Source: CAYNEI01 sp964396185 (GTDB lineage Archaea; Thermoplasmatota; SW-10-69-26). From it: a DNA stretch of 28,119 nt. The translations under genes and the position numbers were made by a program. Positions 16,032 to 25,119 of the stretch are shown here, piece by piece; within the stretch, counting starts at the first letter, position 1; the number at the start of each line of letters is the position of its first letter. The notes below the pieces were generated by a model. That model saw only the letters and a program-made list of their open reading frames with translations. It did not search any database and was not told the origin of the DNA. The stretch spans positions 1-28,119 of the forward strand of contig CAYNEI010000030.1 in the NCBI GenBank assembly GCA_964396185.1. The letters are read 5' to 3'.

Positions 16032-18266
16032 TTAGGCCCTCTGGCCCGTATCCCGTCCGAACCACGCGTCGACCTGCTTGCGCACCTGGGTCTTCTGGCC
16101 CGCGGTGAGGTGCTCGTCCCTCTCCAGCGCCTCGATGAAGTGGTCGCGCTCCCACTCAGAGATCCGCCCGTCTGCGAGCATGTCTCGCAGGGTGCGCGCC
16201 ATGCCGACGCTGAGGAATGCGAACCGGTCCTCGATGGCCTCCATGCGATGGGCACTGCCGAGCTCGTCGATGCGGCGGTCGATGACGGCGAACTGGGTGT
16301 CATCCAGCTTCCCATCGGACAGGAGGCCGCGAGCGTGCGCCTTGCGCTCGGCCAGCGTGGTCTCGCATTCGATGGGGTCGTGCTTGGTCGCGTGGTAGGC
16401 TTCGTCGAGGGCTTGGAGCTCGCGCGCGATGCGGCTGCGGCTGCGGTGGCGTCGGGAGAGGGCGATGAGCCCACCGGTGAGCGCGACCAGGAGACCCAGG
16501 ATGCCGAAGGTCATGTCCTGGTTCTCCGGTTCGAAGGCCGTTTGGATCGCGTTGAGCTCACGAGGCGGTGTGCCGCCCACGTCGAGCTCCTGCTCGGCGG
16601 TGGCGGTGCGGCCATCCTCGAAAACGGCGGTCACGCGTAGCGTCATGAGCCCCTCGCGATCGAAACTCCTCGCGATTTCATCTCCGGGCCGGAAGCTCTC
16701 GACCAGGCCATCGCCCCACGCGACGAGCCACTCGGTCGGTGTTTGCTCTGCAGGTGTAGGCGTGACCGGGACCGTTTCGCCCCGGGCCGGGTAGGCAGAG
16801 CCTATGGCCACATCCGGGACCATGGCGGGGTCGGCCGTTCCGAGCACCACAATCGGCCCGTTGACGTCCCAGACCAGCAGCCCGTCGCTCCAAGGCGTGA
16901 TGCGGGCCCGGTTCTCGATGGACTCCAGGGCCGGAGAAGCGATGCGCTGCACCTCCTCGCCGGTCTCCAGGTCAAGGCGGATGATCTCCAGGGGAGACTC
17001 TCGAGAGGTGTTCTCCACGGGACTGGCGTCGCGCCCCCACTTCCGCACCAAGACATAGGCGTCGTCATCATCGATCACGATATCCTCTATCTCGGCCGAT
17101 GCGCCCGCCTGCCAGACGGTCCCAAGGGCAAGGGGTTGTGTCGTGCGGCCGATGTGCACTGTGTCCTTGGCCGACGCAACGAGCCATTCACGTGACCACG
17201 CTACCGGGGCCATGGGAACACCGCGAGCCGGGGTGGCTCCTTCGAGGGGGACAACAGTGGGATCGCGAGTGGCTGTATCGATCATGATGAGCTGATCGCA
17301 CAGGACCATCGCCGCGTGGCCGCCGACCGCCGCGGGCGATGCTGAGGCGCCGTAGGACGCGGTCGCGTCCGTGCACGAGATCTCCACCGACGAGATGCCA
17401 CCGATGACGGCCCCATCTCTGTCCAGCCATGCGGCGTAATGATCGCCGCCCACGTCGCTGCTCCGGCGAAACGGATCCACGTCGCCGGCACCATGGACCA
17501 CGATGCCTGTGTCCGACCGCGTCAACGAAGTATAGAAGACGGCGACCCCTCCGGTCATCGCCGGGGCCTGTACGCCCACGTTCGTGGGATCCGGATCATA
17601 GGTCGTGACTGGGATCGCGGACGACCAGAGGTGGTCCCCCGTGCGAAGGGAGTTCGCCTGGACATGTTGCTGGGTATCGTCCCCGAACAGGATGTACAAC
17701 GCATCCTCTTCCGGGTCGACGACCACATGGTCACAGTACCTCTCATTGAGATTATCGACGTCTTCGGTCGCAGGCCCGGCCGCCACGGGGGGCTCGGGCG
17801 TGATGCCCCACGCGTACGTCCCGGTCGCCATGTCGTAGGCCTGCAGGATCCCCTGCTCGGCGTCCCCATCGACGCAGAGCAACAACGTGTCCGTGCTCGC
17901 CACGTAGGCCACCGTACGCGCACCATCAGCGTCTTGGTCGAGGTCCAGGACGGCCTCGTACCGGAGATCAGGCAGGTCGGCCAGGCGCATCGTCAGGTAT
18001 CCGCCGTTCTCGCCCAGCAGCCGGAACACGGCTACCGGTCCCTCGGGGGTCACGACGAAGCCCGGGGCCTGGTACTGCGGCCTGCCGGCATCGACGCGCG
18101 CCTCGGGATCCGGTAGGTCGTAGGCACCGAGCACGTCCAGCGGGGCATCGCTCAGCTCGACCACCCCTGTGGAGCCGGGTCCGCCTCGGAACTGGCTCCA
18201 ATCACCGGCCACACCAGGGGCGAAGAGCAAGAGGGTCATGGCGGCTGTGAGGATCCAGCGCGTCAC
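16032..18266 (-). CDS. PQQ-like propeller / PKD-like / single-TM surface protein with cytoplasmic domain
   Basis: 744 residues from a GTG at 18266, chosen because it overlaps the upstream stop (GTGA) and gives a signal peptide (TRWILTAAMTLLLFAPGVAG). An in-frame start at 18296 is less likely. The mature protein begins WSQFRGGPGSTG, the usual opening of PQQ-like propellers, with repeats such as YDMATGTYAWGI and SLRTGDHLWSS. A PKD-like domain follows (VAWGDGLVESFRPG ... LRVTAVFEDG). The ENQDMTFG motif leads into one transmembrane helix (about 586-604) and a basic stop-transfer (RRHRSRSR). The last 140 residues form a helical cytoplasmic domain with DGKLDDTQF and DGRISEWERDHF. The architecture suggests an outward-facing receptor or scaffold; the ligand is unknown. 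This is the last of four tandem paralogues. Confidence 0.9.
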   Translation of the reverse strand: MTRWILTAAMTLLLFAPGVAGDWSQFRGGPGSTGVVELSDAPLDVLGAYDLPDPEARVDAGRPQYQAPGFVVTPEGPVAVFRLLGENGGYLTMRLADLPDLRYEAVLDLDQDADGARTVAYVASTDTLLLCVDGDAEQGILQAYDMATGTYAWGITPEPPVAAGPATEDVDNLNERYCDHVVVDPEEDALYILFGDDTQQHVQANSLRTGDHLWSSAIPVTTYDPDPTNVGVQAPAMTGGVAVFYTSLTRSDTGIVVHGAGDVDPFRRSSDVGGDHYAAWLDRDGAVIGGISSVEISCTDATASYGASASPAAVGGHAAMVLCDQLIMIDTATRDPTVVPLEGATPARGVPMAPVAWSREWLVASAKDTVHIGRTTQPLALGTVWQAGASAEIEDIVIDDDDAYVLVRKWGRDASPVENTSRESPLEIIRLDLETGEEVQRIASPALESIENRARITPWSDGLLVWDVNGPIVVLGTADPAMVPDVAIGSAYPARGETVPVTPTPAEQTPTEWLVAWGDGLVESFRPGDEIARSFDREGLMTLRVTAVFEDGRTATAEQELDVGGTPPRELNAIQTAFEPENQDMTFGILGLLVALTGGLIALSRRHRSRSRIARELQALDEAYHATKHDPIECETTLAERKAHARGLLSDGKLDDTQFAVIDRRIDELGSAHRMEAIEDRFAFLSVGMARTLRDMLADGRISEWERDHFIEALERDEHLTAGQKTQVRKQVDAWFGRDTGQRA

Positions 18267-20485
18267 GCCTCCACCCCCGCGTCCCGGCTGAACCACGCCT
18301 CGATGAGCCCACGCACCGCGTCCTTCTCCTCGCCCGAGAGCCTGGTTTCAGCCTCCAAGCCATCCAGGAACCGGTCGCGCTCCCAGGCGCTGATGCGCCC
18401 GTCGGAGAGCATGCTCTGCAGTGCGCGTGCCATGCCGATGGGCAGGAACGGCAGCTCCTCCTCCAGCAAGCCCACGCGCAGGCCCTGAGCCAGCTCGTCG
18501 ATGTGGCGCTCGAGCACCACGAACTGGGCCTCATCAAGCGCGCCGTCCACGAGCAGGCCCTTGACGTGGGCCCGGCGCTCCTGGAGAACCGCTTCCTGCT
18601 GGGATGGGTCCTGGCCGGCCAGCTCGACCGCGCGGTCGATGGCCTCGAGCTCGCGCTGGAGGATGCCGCGGCTCCGGCGACGCCTGCCCAACGCGATGAG
18701 CCCACCGATGACGGCGACAAGGATACCAAGCACGCCGAAGGTCATGTCTTGGTTCTCGGGGGCGAAGGCGGTCTGGAGGGCGTTGAGGTCCTGGGGTGGT
18801 GTCCCGCCGACATGGAGCACCGTCTCGGCTGTGGCGGTGGTCCCATCCTCGTGGACGGCGGTCAGACGGACGGTCAGATCTCGCTCCTGATCGAAGCTGC
18901 GCTCGATGGTCTCCCCGGGCTGGAACGTCTCGACGAGGCCATCGCCCCAGGCCACCGTCCAGGCGACCGGCGAGACCGGGTCCGGCGCGCTGGGGGTGAG
19001 GGTCACGGTCTCCCGGACCGCGGGGTAGCTCGAGGACACCGCGAGGCCCGGGACGGTCCCGGCCGGTGCCTCACCCAGGACGATGATCGGTCCCTCAGGG
19101 TGCCAGGCGAGCAGGCCGCCCTCCCACGGGGTCAAGCTGAAGCCATTTTCCTCGACCGGGAGATCGAGTCGCTGCGTCATCTGACCTGCCTCGAGGTCCA
19201 GACGGACGAGGCTGCTCTGGAACGAGACGGAGATCCCCTCAGTGATCAGAGGGTTGCTTCCCTGGGCGCTGACGGTGAGGTAGGCATCCTCGTCGGCGAT
19301 CACGACATCGTCGATCTGACTGGAGCCCCCAGGGCTCCAGACCCGCTGCCCGCCTGTGGGCTGCGAGGCCCGTAAGACATGGACCGCCCGGTCCGTCGGG
19401 GCCACGAGCCACTCCCGCGACCAGGCCACAGGCGCCATCTCGGACTCGGTCGTAGCACTCTCCAGCCTCACCACGGTGGGTTCCCGCTGCTCGGGATCGA
19501 TGATCACGAGGCCGTCGCACATGACGTGCGCGATGCGTACCCCAGATGCTGCTGGGGAGACCGAAGCATCGACCATCCGGGGGCCGCCGCCGGGCCTGGA
19601 GATGGGCACGGCGCCGGGGGAGCAGACGCTCTTGGCGGTGGTCCCACCTGCGATGCCTCCGTCACGGTCGAGCCATGCGATGACCGCCTCACCTTCCCCG
19701 AGAGCGCCCTGGCGGAACCCGTGGAGGGCTAGGCCCGTCGTCGATAGGGTCAGGGAGCCGTAGAGGTATGCTGTGCCCCCGGTTCGGCTGGGGGCCAAGT
19801 CCAGTTCCAGAACTTCGCTGGCGTCGTACGTGGTGGCTGGAACCGCAGCGGACCAGAGGAGCTCGCCGGTCGTAAGGTCGTGGGCTTCGATATGCTGTTG
19901 GGTGTCATCGCCGAAGAGGATGAAGATCTCGTCCGTCGCCTCGTCGATCCCAGCGTGGTCGCAGCGCCAAGCTGCAACATCGTCGACGACGCCAGCCGTC
20001 GCCCCAGGGGTGGACCCAACGGGCGGGGTCGGGGAGATCCCCCAGACCGTACGCCCCGTGGAGGCGTCGAGCGCGACCAGCACATCGTCGTCGACGGACC
20101 CATTCAGGCACAAGAGCAGCGCGTCCAGGGCGGGGACGTACCCGATCAGCGTGGAGCCGTCGTCGCTGTGATCGACGTCGAAAACGGGCTCGTAGGAGAG
20201 CCCCGGAAGGCCTCCGAGGCGCATCAGCAAGTACCCGCCGTTCCCGCCACGGACGGCGAAGAGCCCCACCAGGCCATCGGGTGTAGCAACGATGCCAGGG
20301 CCACGTTCGTCGAGCTGAGCGTCGGGGTCGGGAAGTTCGTGGACGCCGAGCACATCCAACGGAGCATCGTCCAGCGCGACGACGCCTGGAGAGCCGGGCC
20401 CGCCGCGGTGCTGGGTCCAGGCTGCGCTGGCAGCCGGCGTCATGAGGAGAGCCCCGAGCAGGAGGACGGCCGTGGCGGTTCTCAT
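18263..20485 (-). CDS. PQQ-like propeller / PKD-like / single-TM surface protein with cytoplasmic domain
   Basis: 740 residues from ATG 20485, the start that begins the signal peptide (MRTATAVLLLGALLMTPAASA) and overlaps the upstream stop (ATGA). The mature N-terminus WTQHRGGPGSPG and repeats such as LDASTGRTVWGISP and DLTTGELLWSA indicate a PQQ-like propeller. The PKD-like domain contains VAWGDGLVETFQPG and LTAVHEDGTTATAETVLHVGG. The transmembrane helix starts at about 581 (MTFGVLGILVAVIGGLIAL), followed by RRRRSR and the cytoplasmic domain with DGALDEAQF and DGRISAWERDRF. The segment from GTTATAETVLHVGG to ALQTAFA is identical in protein and nearly so in DNA to the next upstream paralogue, which suggests recent duplication or gene conversion. 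Function unknown. Confidence 0.91.
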   Translation of the reverse strand: MRTATAVLLLGALLMTPAASAAWTQHRGGPGSPGVVALDDAPLDVLGVHELPDPDAQLDERGPGIVATPDGLVGLFAVRGGNGGYLLMRLGGLPGLSYEPVFDVDHSDDGSTLIGYVPALDALLLCLNGSVDDDVLVALDASTGRTVWGISPTPPVGSTPGATAGVVDDVAAWRCDHAGIDEATDEIFILFGDDTQQHIEAHDLTTGELLWSAAVPATTYDASEVLELDLAPSRTGGTAYLYGSLTLSTTGLALHGFRQGALGEGEAVIAWLDRDGGIAGGTTAKSVCSPGAVPISRPGGGPRMVDASVSPAASGVRIAHVMCDGLVIIDPEQREPTVVRLESATTESEMAPVAWSREWLVAPTDRAVHVLRASQPTGGQRVWSPGGSSQIDDVVIADEDAYLTVSAQGSNPLITEGISVSFQSSLVRLDLEAGQMTQRLDLPVEENGFSLTPWEGGLLAWHPEGPIIVLGEAPAGTVPGLAVSSSYPAVRETVTLTPSAPDPVSPVAWTVAWGDGLVETFQPGETIERSFDQERDLTVRLTAVHEDGTTATAETVLHVGGTPPQDLNALQTAFAPENQDMTFGVLGILVAVIGGLIALGRRRRSRGILQRELEAIDRAVELAGQDPSQQEAVLQERRAHVKGLLVDGALDEAQFVVLERHIDELAQGLRVGLLEEELPFLPIGMARALQSMLSDGRISAWERDRFLDGLEAETRLSGEEKDAVRGLIEAWFSRDAGVEA

Positions 20486-22668
20486 GCCTCGGCCACCCCG
20501 GCATCGTCGCTGAACCACGCATCCACCAACGCGCGCACCTCGCCCTTCTGCGCCTCGGTCAAGAAACCATCCTGGCTGAGCACCTGCTCGAAGTGCTCGC
20601 GCTCCCAGACGCTGACCTGGCCGTCGGCGAGCATCTGCTCGAGCCGGCGCACCATGCCAAGGGGCAGGTAGTCGAACCGCTCGTCCAGGATGCCCAGGCG
20701 CACCTTGCCGGAGAGCTCCTCGATGCGCTTCTCCAGGATCGCGTACTGGCCCTCATCCAGCCTGCCGTCGAGCAGGAGCCCGCGGCAATGGACCCGGCGC
20801 TCGGCCAGGGCCTCGGTGCATGCTCGCGGGTCCTCGCGGGTCATGGCGTAGGCCTGCTCGATGGCATCCAGCTCGGTCTGCAGGATGCCGCGCTTGCGCC
20901 GGCGGCGGCCGATGGCGATGAGACCTCCGATCAGGGCCACCAGGAGACCTAACACGCCGAAGGTGAGATCCTGGTTCTCGCGAGCGAAGGCGGTCTGGAG
21001 GGCGTTGAGGTCCTGGGGCGGGGTCCCGCCGACGTGAAGCACGGTCTCGGCCGTGGCGGTGGTCCCATCCTCGTAGACGGCGGTGACACGCAGCGTGCGT
21101 AACCCCTCCTCGTCGAACGTGGTCTCGGTCGCCTCCCCTGGAGCCACCTGCACACGGCGCCCATCCCCCCAGCCCACCTGGAGCGCCTGAGCATCGGGGG
21201 CGGTGGCCTCCAGCCTCACCGGTTCGCCGACAGCTGGATAGGTCGTGCTCAAGGACATGGCCGGTCGCAGACGCTCGTCTGCCACCGCGAGGAGCGCCGC
21301 TCGGCCGGTTTGGTCGTGCCACGCGAGCAACCCCGGCGGGTTCGACAGGGGGGTGAGCTGGATGTTCTCCCTCCCGTCGCCGAGGTCCGCGACCGGCAGG
21401 GCGTGCACCGTTCGAGCCTGCTCGAGATCGATGCGGACCAGCGGGTCGGGCGTACCGCTGCCGCAGCAGACGTCGATCATCACCAACACGTCGCCGTCGG
21501 GGGTTCCAACGGCCCCACCGATCGAGGAACCTGGGAAGCCCCCCCACTGCTTGAACTCCCCTCGGTCGGGGTCGTGGATGAAGGCGTCAAGCTGCGTGGG
21601 GACGAACGCTTTCTCCCCGACCCAGAGGGGGGCTGGCCAGTTGATCCCACCTGTCCCCCCTTGGACCGGAAGGTCCACGAGCTGGACCCCAGGCGATGTC
21701 GGGTCGATGTACACGAGCTGTTCTCCGACGCTGGCCACGGCCATGTTGGCGCTCGCCGTGGCCCTTTGCCCTCCGCTGCCGGTACTCCGGCTGACCCGGT
21801 CCTCCGCGGAGTCGTCCGTGAAGACGGTGGCGGGGTCCCAGGTCCCGATGCGTTCGCCCGTCAGATCGAACCAGGAGACGAGCAACGCGCGCGTGGGGAC
21901 GAACGCCTCCAAGATGACGGCGATGCCTGTCGTCGTGCGGGTGACCGATACCATGCCGTTCGCGGGGAAGAACGATGGGCCGAAATCGGGGACAAGGGTG
22001 ATCCCGTCGAGGTTGCTAGCGCCGCTTGCGGGCACGTGAGCGTTCCAGATCGACTCCTGCGTCCCCAGGTCGATGGCCTCGATGCTGTGACGCCCCGTAT
22101 CGGAACCGAACGCCGCGTAGAGCAAACCCTCATCTTCCACGATAACGAGGTCGTTGAGCCACCACTCCCCCTGGCCCTGCGCGCCCGGGGTCGCAGGCGC
22201 GTCAAGTGTGGGACCCATCAACCAGGCCTGGGTCCCGTTGGCGGCATGGATGGCCCGCAGAAGGTCGTCGGGGAAGGGTCCCTCGATGCTGAGGAAGAGG
22301 AGATCTCGCACCGCATCGTACCCGAGCATGTTCCCACCGTTCTCGCAGGGTAGGGTCTCAAGGGTCTCCGTTTCGCCCCGGAGCGGATCGGTCAAGCGGA
22401 AGAGCGTACACTGTGATGATGCATCGACATCAGCTGTCACGTTCGACGGGCGGACGACCAGGCCCGTAAGGCCGTAGGGTGTGTCGACCAAGCCGAGCGC
22501 ATCGCCCGGGATCAGGCCCTGCTCGAAGAGCTGGAAGGTCGAGACCACGTCCAGCGGAGCCTCGGGCAGCTCGGCGACGCCGGAGCGCGCCGGATCCCCA
22601 CCGAACTGGTTCCAGCCGGCGCTCACACCTGCTGGGGCGAGTGCCATGGCTGCCAGCAGCACAACCAC
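20482..22668 (-). CDS. PQQ-like propeller / PKD-like / single-TM surface protein with cytoplasmic domain
   Basis: 728 residues from a GTG at 22668, which has GAAGG eight bases upstream. The signal peptide (VVVLLAAMALAPAGVSA) lacks a basic residue at this start; reading back in frame to a CTG at 22683 adds LKAGF and a four-base overlap with the upstream stop, so the true start is uncertain by five codons. The propeller begins WNQFGGDPARSG, with repeats such as IHAANGTQAWL and IDLGTQESIWN. A reduced PKD-like domain contains VGWGDGRRVQVAPG. ENQDLTFG, one transmembrane helix (about 568-587), RRRRKR and the cytoplasmic domain (DGRLDEGQY, DGQVSVWEREHF) follow. Gly/Asp-rich loops may bind metal, but no specific site could be assigned. 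Confidence 0.9.
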   Translation of the reverse strand: MVVLLAAMALAPAGVSAGWNQFGGDPARSGVAELPEAPLDVVSTFQLFEQGLIPGDALGLVDTPYGLTGLVVRPSNVTADVDASSQCTLFRLTDPLRGETETLETLPCENGGNMLGYDAVRDLLFLSIEGPFPDDLLRAIHAANGTQAWLMGPTLDAPATPGAQGQGEWWLNDLVIVEDEGLLYAAFGSDTGRHSIEAIDLGTQESIWNAHVPASGASNLDGITLVPDFGPSFFPANGMVSVTRTTTGIAVILEAFVPTRALLVSWFDLTGERIGTWDPATVFTDDSAEDRVSRSTGSGGQRATASANMAVASVGEQLVYIDPTSPGVQLVDLPVQGGTGGINWPAPLWVGEKAFVPTQLDAFIHDPDRGEFKQWGGFPGSSIGGAVGTPDGDVLVMIDVCCGSGTPDPLVRIDLEQARTVHALPVADLGDGRENIQLTPLSNPPGLLAWHDQTGRAALLAVADERLRPAMSLSTTYPAVGEPVRLEATAPDAQALQVGWGDGRRVQVAPGEATETTFDEEGLRTLRVTAVYEDGTTATAETVLHVGGTPPQDLNALQTAFARENQDLTFGVLGLLVALIGGLIAIGRRRRKRGILQTELDAIEQAYAMTREDPRACTEALAERRVHCRGLLLDGRLDEGQYAILEKRIEELSGKVRLGILDERFDYLPLGMVRRLEQMLADGQVSVWEREHFEQVLSQDGFLTEAQKGEVRALVDAWFSDDAGVAEA

Positions 22669-22679
22669 GAACCCGGCCT

Positions 22680-25046
22680 TCAGACGTCCATACCCCCATC
22701 CCGCTCGTACCAGCCATCCACCAGCGAGCGCACCTTGCCCTTCTGCTCGGAGGTCAGCACGTCGTCCTCGTCGATGGCCTGGAGCACGTGCTCGCGCTCC
22801 CAGGCGCTGATGCGCCCATCGCCCAGCATGTCGCGCAGCGCCAGCACCATGCCATGCGGCAGGAACTGGAAGCGATCATCCAGCACGCCCAAGCGAAGCT
22901 GCTGGCCGAGATCGTCGATGCGGCGTTCGAGCAAGGCGACCTGAGGTTCGTCCAGCTTGCCGTCGAGCAGCAGCCCGCCGATATGGGCCCGGCGCTCGTT
23001 GAGCGCTGCCTCGCAGAGGGCAGCATCGTGGTGGGTGCGGTCGTAAGCCGCGTTGATGGCGTCGAGCTCGCGCTGGAGGATGGTGCGCCGTCGACGGCGC
23101 CGCCCAAGGGCGATGAGCCCACCGATGAGGGCGACCAGGATACCTAACACACCGAACGTGAGGTCCTGGTTCTCACGGGCGAAGGCTGTCTCGACCAGGT
23201 TCGGCTGGGAGCCGCCCACATCGAAGATGACGCTCTGGGTGGCGTACTGGCCGTGCTCGTTTCGCACCATGAAGAGTGCTTCGTGCTCGCCGGGCTCGTA
23301 GTACGTTTGGTTGAGCACCGGGCTTGCCTGCCAGTCGGTCCGGGAGCCATCGCCCCACACCGCCGCGTACGCCATCTGGCCGCCTTGGAGCCCGGGGGAC
23401 GTGCCTGAGAGATCGACGCGGACCGGTTCCTCCAAGGCAGGGTAGAGGTTCGATAAGGAGAGGCTGGGCTGGATCGAGGCCTCGGTGCGGCCCACGATCG
23501 TCAGCTCCCCCTTCCAGCTCATCACCGCCCAGAGGCCCTCGCCCAGCCCCATGGTCATCGGGTTGTAGTGGGCGTCTCGCTCCGGCAGACGGTGCGTCCA
23601 GAGCTCCTCTCCGTCGGCCGTGGAGAAGACGGTCAGGAACACATCCCCCTCCAGATCCTGGATGGCCACGGTGAACAGCCGCTCGCGGGCCACGAGCAGG
23701 TCGCCTGTGCTCACCGGTTCGCCATCCGTGGGACCGCGGGCCTGCCAGATAACGCGCTCCTCCCCGTCCGGCAGCTCGCCCGTCTTGAGCGCGTAGAGGT
23801 CATGCCCCCGGGCAAGGTAGAGGGTCTGGCGGGCGTGCGCCATGGCGTGGAAGGCGTTGTGGATCCCGTCCGGACCGACCAGGAGGTCCATCTCGGGTCG
23901 GCCCAGCGGCGGCTGGTACTCCCACTCGAACTCGAGACCCGGGTTCGTGAACGCATGGATCCTGTCGAAAGCGAAGTGAATTGTCGTCTCTGTGAGTAGC
24001 AGATCCGTCGGCGTCGAATGGTACGTGGTCGGTTCCGCACCGGGTCCGGTGCGGAGTCTTGCTTGTGAGAATGTGTCCGTATAGACCGCCATGGTCTCCC
24101 CGGTCGCAACATCGAGCACCCAGACGAAGTTCTCCTTGCCTCCACCTTCTCCATTGGACTGGATGCTGAGCCGCGTGGTCTCCTGTGTCGCCAACGCCAC
24201 CAGATCACCGGTGCGGACAAGCCGCCATGGTACGTCGTTGGCCCGCGGCGGGTGAGTTTGCGGATCATGGCTCGGGCCGATGGAGCCATCCGTGCTCCAC
24301 TGCCAGAGCACCTCGCCCGAGACTGGATCGATCGCGTGGACGACGGCGGGCCCGGCACCGGCCGGGTGCACCGGGCTGTCGCCGGCGGGCGGGCCAGGAT
24401 TGGGACCGTCGTCATGCATGGCATGGGCGCAGGCCACGACGAGGAGGTCCGGGCTGACAGCCGGCGAGGTGCAGACCACCTCTCGCTGCGGCCGGTCGGC
24501 GGGCTTGTCGTCGAACACCTGCTGGACGGCCCCGGGCGGGCCTGCCGGCTCGTCCAGGGACCACAGCAGCTGGCCGGTGGCGACCTGGTGGGCCTGGATG
24601 GCACGCTGGGTCATCACGAAGAACCGCTGCCCATCGCTGCCCAACCCCGCAGGCCGCGTCTCGAAGGCGACAAGCTCCTCGCGCTCGCCCGTGTCCGCGT
24701 TCACGCGCCAGAGGGCGTTGCGGTCAAGCTCGGGGCGCTCGATGCCGAACGTGGCGGGTTCGAAGGCCCGGGTCAGCACGTAGACCGAGCGATCGATGAT
24801 CGGGACGGGGGCCCAAGGGATCGCCTCGCCGGGCAGTTGCAGGTTGAGCGCGATCTCGTACTCGCTTGGGCCCGGGTCGTTGGTGTCGCCTGTGTGACCG
24901 GCATCAGCCCCCCACTGCAGGAAGGGGACCCCGGCAGCGCCAGGGGCCACCAGCAGGAGGCCTAGGACCACGATGAGGCCAATCTGGATCGCGGGGGGCC
25001 GGGCCTGGCGTCGGCTGCGAAGACGACGCGTGGCCCCTGCTCTCAT
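22680..25046 (-). CDS. PQQ-like propeller / PKD-like / single-TM surface protein, first gene of the propeller run
   Basis: 788 residues. A strongly basic start (RAGATRRLRSRRQAR) leads into a hydrophobic stretch (IGLIVVLGLLLVAPGAAG) that is a long signal peptide or signal anchor. PQQ-like repeats are the clearest of the four paralogues: IDPVSGEVLWQWS, LDVATGETMAVY, FSTADGEELWTHR. The PKD-like part contains AVWGDGSRTDW. ENQDLTFG, a transmembrane helix (about 630-648), RRRRRR and the cytoplasmic domain with DGKLDEPQV and DGRISAWEREHV follow. The propeller sequence is the most diverged of the four, while the TM and cytoplasmic part is well conserved, so that part is probably under a common constraint. 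An upstream gap with a weak TATA-like element and a 10-bp direct repeat suggests that this gene starts a transcription unit. Confidence 0.9.
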   Translation of the reverse strand: MRAGATRRLRSRRQARPPAIQIGLIVVLGLLLVAPGAAGVPFLQWGADAGHTGDTNDPGPSEYEIALNLQLPGEAIPWAPVPIIDRSVYVLTRAFEPATFGIERPELDRNALWRVNADTGEREELVAFETRPAGLGSDGQRFFVMTQRAIQAHQVATGQLLWSLDEPAGPPGAVQQVFDDKPADRPQREVVCTSPAVSPDLLVVACAHAMHDDGPNPGPPAGDSPVHPAGAGPAVVHAIDPVSGEVLWQWSTDGSIGPSHDPQTHPPRANDVPWRLVRTGDLVALATQETTRLSIQSNGEGGGKENFVWVLDVATGETMAVYTDTFSQARLRTGPGAEPTTYHSTPTDLLLTETTIHFAFDRIHAFTNPGLEFEWEYQPPLGRPEMDLLVGPDGIHNAFHAMAHARQTLYLARGHDLYALKTGELPDGEERVIWQARGPTDGEPVSTGDLLVARERLFTVAIQDLEGDVFLTVFSTADGEELWTHRLPERDAHYNPMTMGLGEGLWAVMSWKGELTIVGRTEASIQPSLSLSNLYPALEEPVRVDLSGTSPGLQGGQMAYAAVWGDGSRTDWQASPVLNQTYYEPGEHEALFMVRNEHGQYATQSVIFDVGGSQPNLVETAFARENQDLTFGVLGILVALIGGLIALGRRRRRRTILQRELDAINAAYDRTHHDAALCEAALNERRAHIGGLLLDGKLDEPQVALLERRIDDLGQQLRLGVLDDRFQFLPHGMVLALRDMLGDGRISAWEREHVLQAIDEDDVLTSEQKGKVRSLVDGWYERDGGMDV

Positions 25047-25058
25047 GCCCGGGAGTCA

Positions 25059-25104
25059 CCGGGGTTAGCCTAAAGCGTTGTGGTGCCCTTCCTCCCGGGG
25101 TTAG
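25059..25104 (-). promoter_or_regulatory. Weak TATA-like element flanked by a 10-bp direct repeat, upstream of the propeller genes
   Basis: CCGGGGTTAG occurs at 25059-25068 and again at 25095-25104 (plus-strand reading). Between them, at 25068-25075, the minus strand reads CTTTAGGC, centred about 26 bases before the ATG at 25046, the right place for a TATA box on a leaderless transcript. The box is poor by archaeal standards, so a regulated promoter is possible. This is an inference from position and repetition. Confidence 0.35.
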
Positions 25105-25119
25105 AGGGCCTCATCCCGC

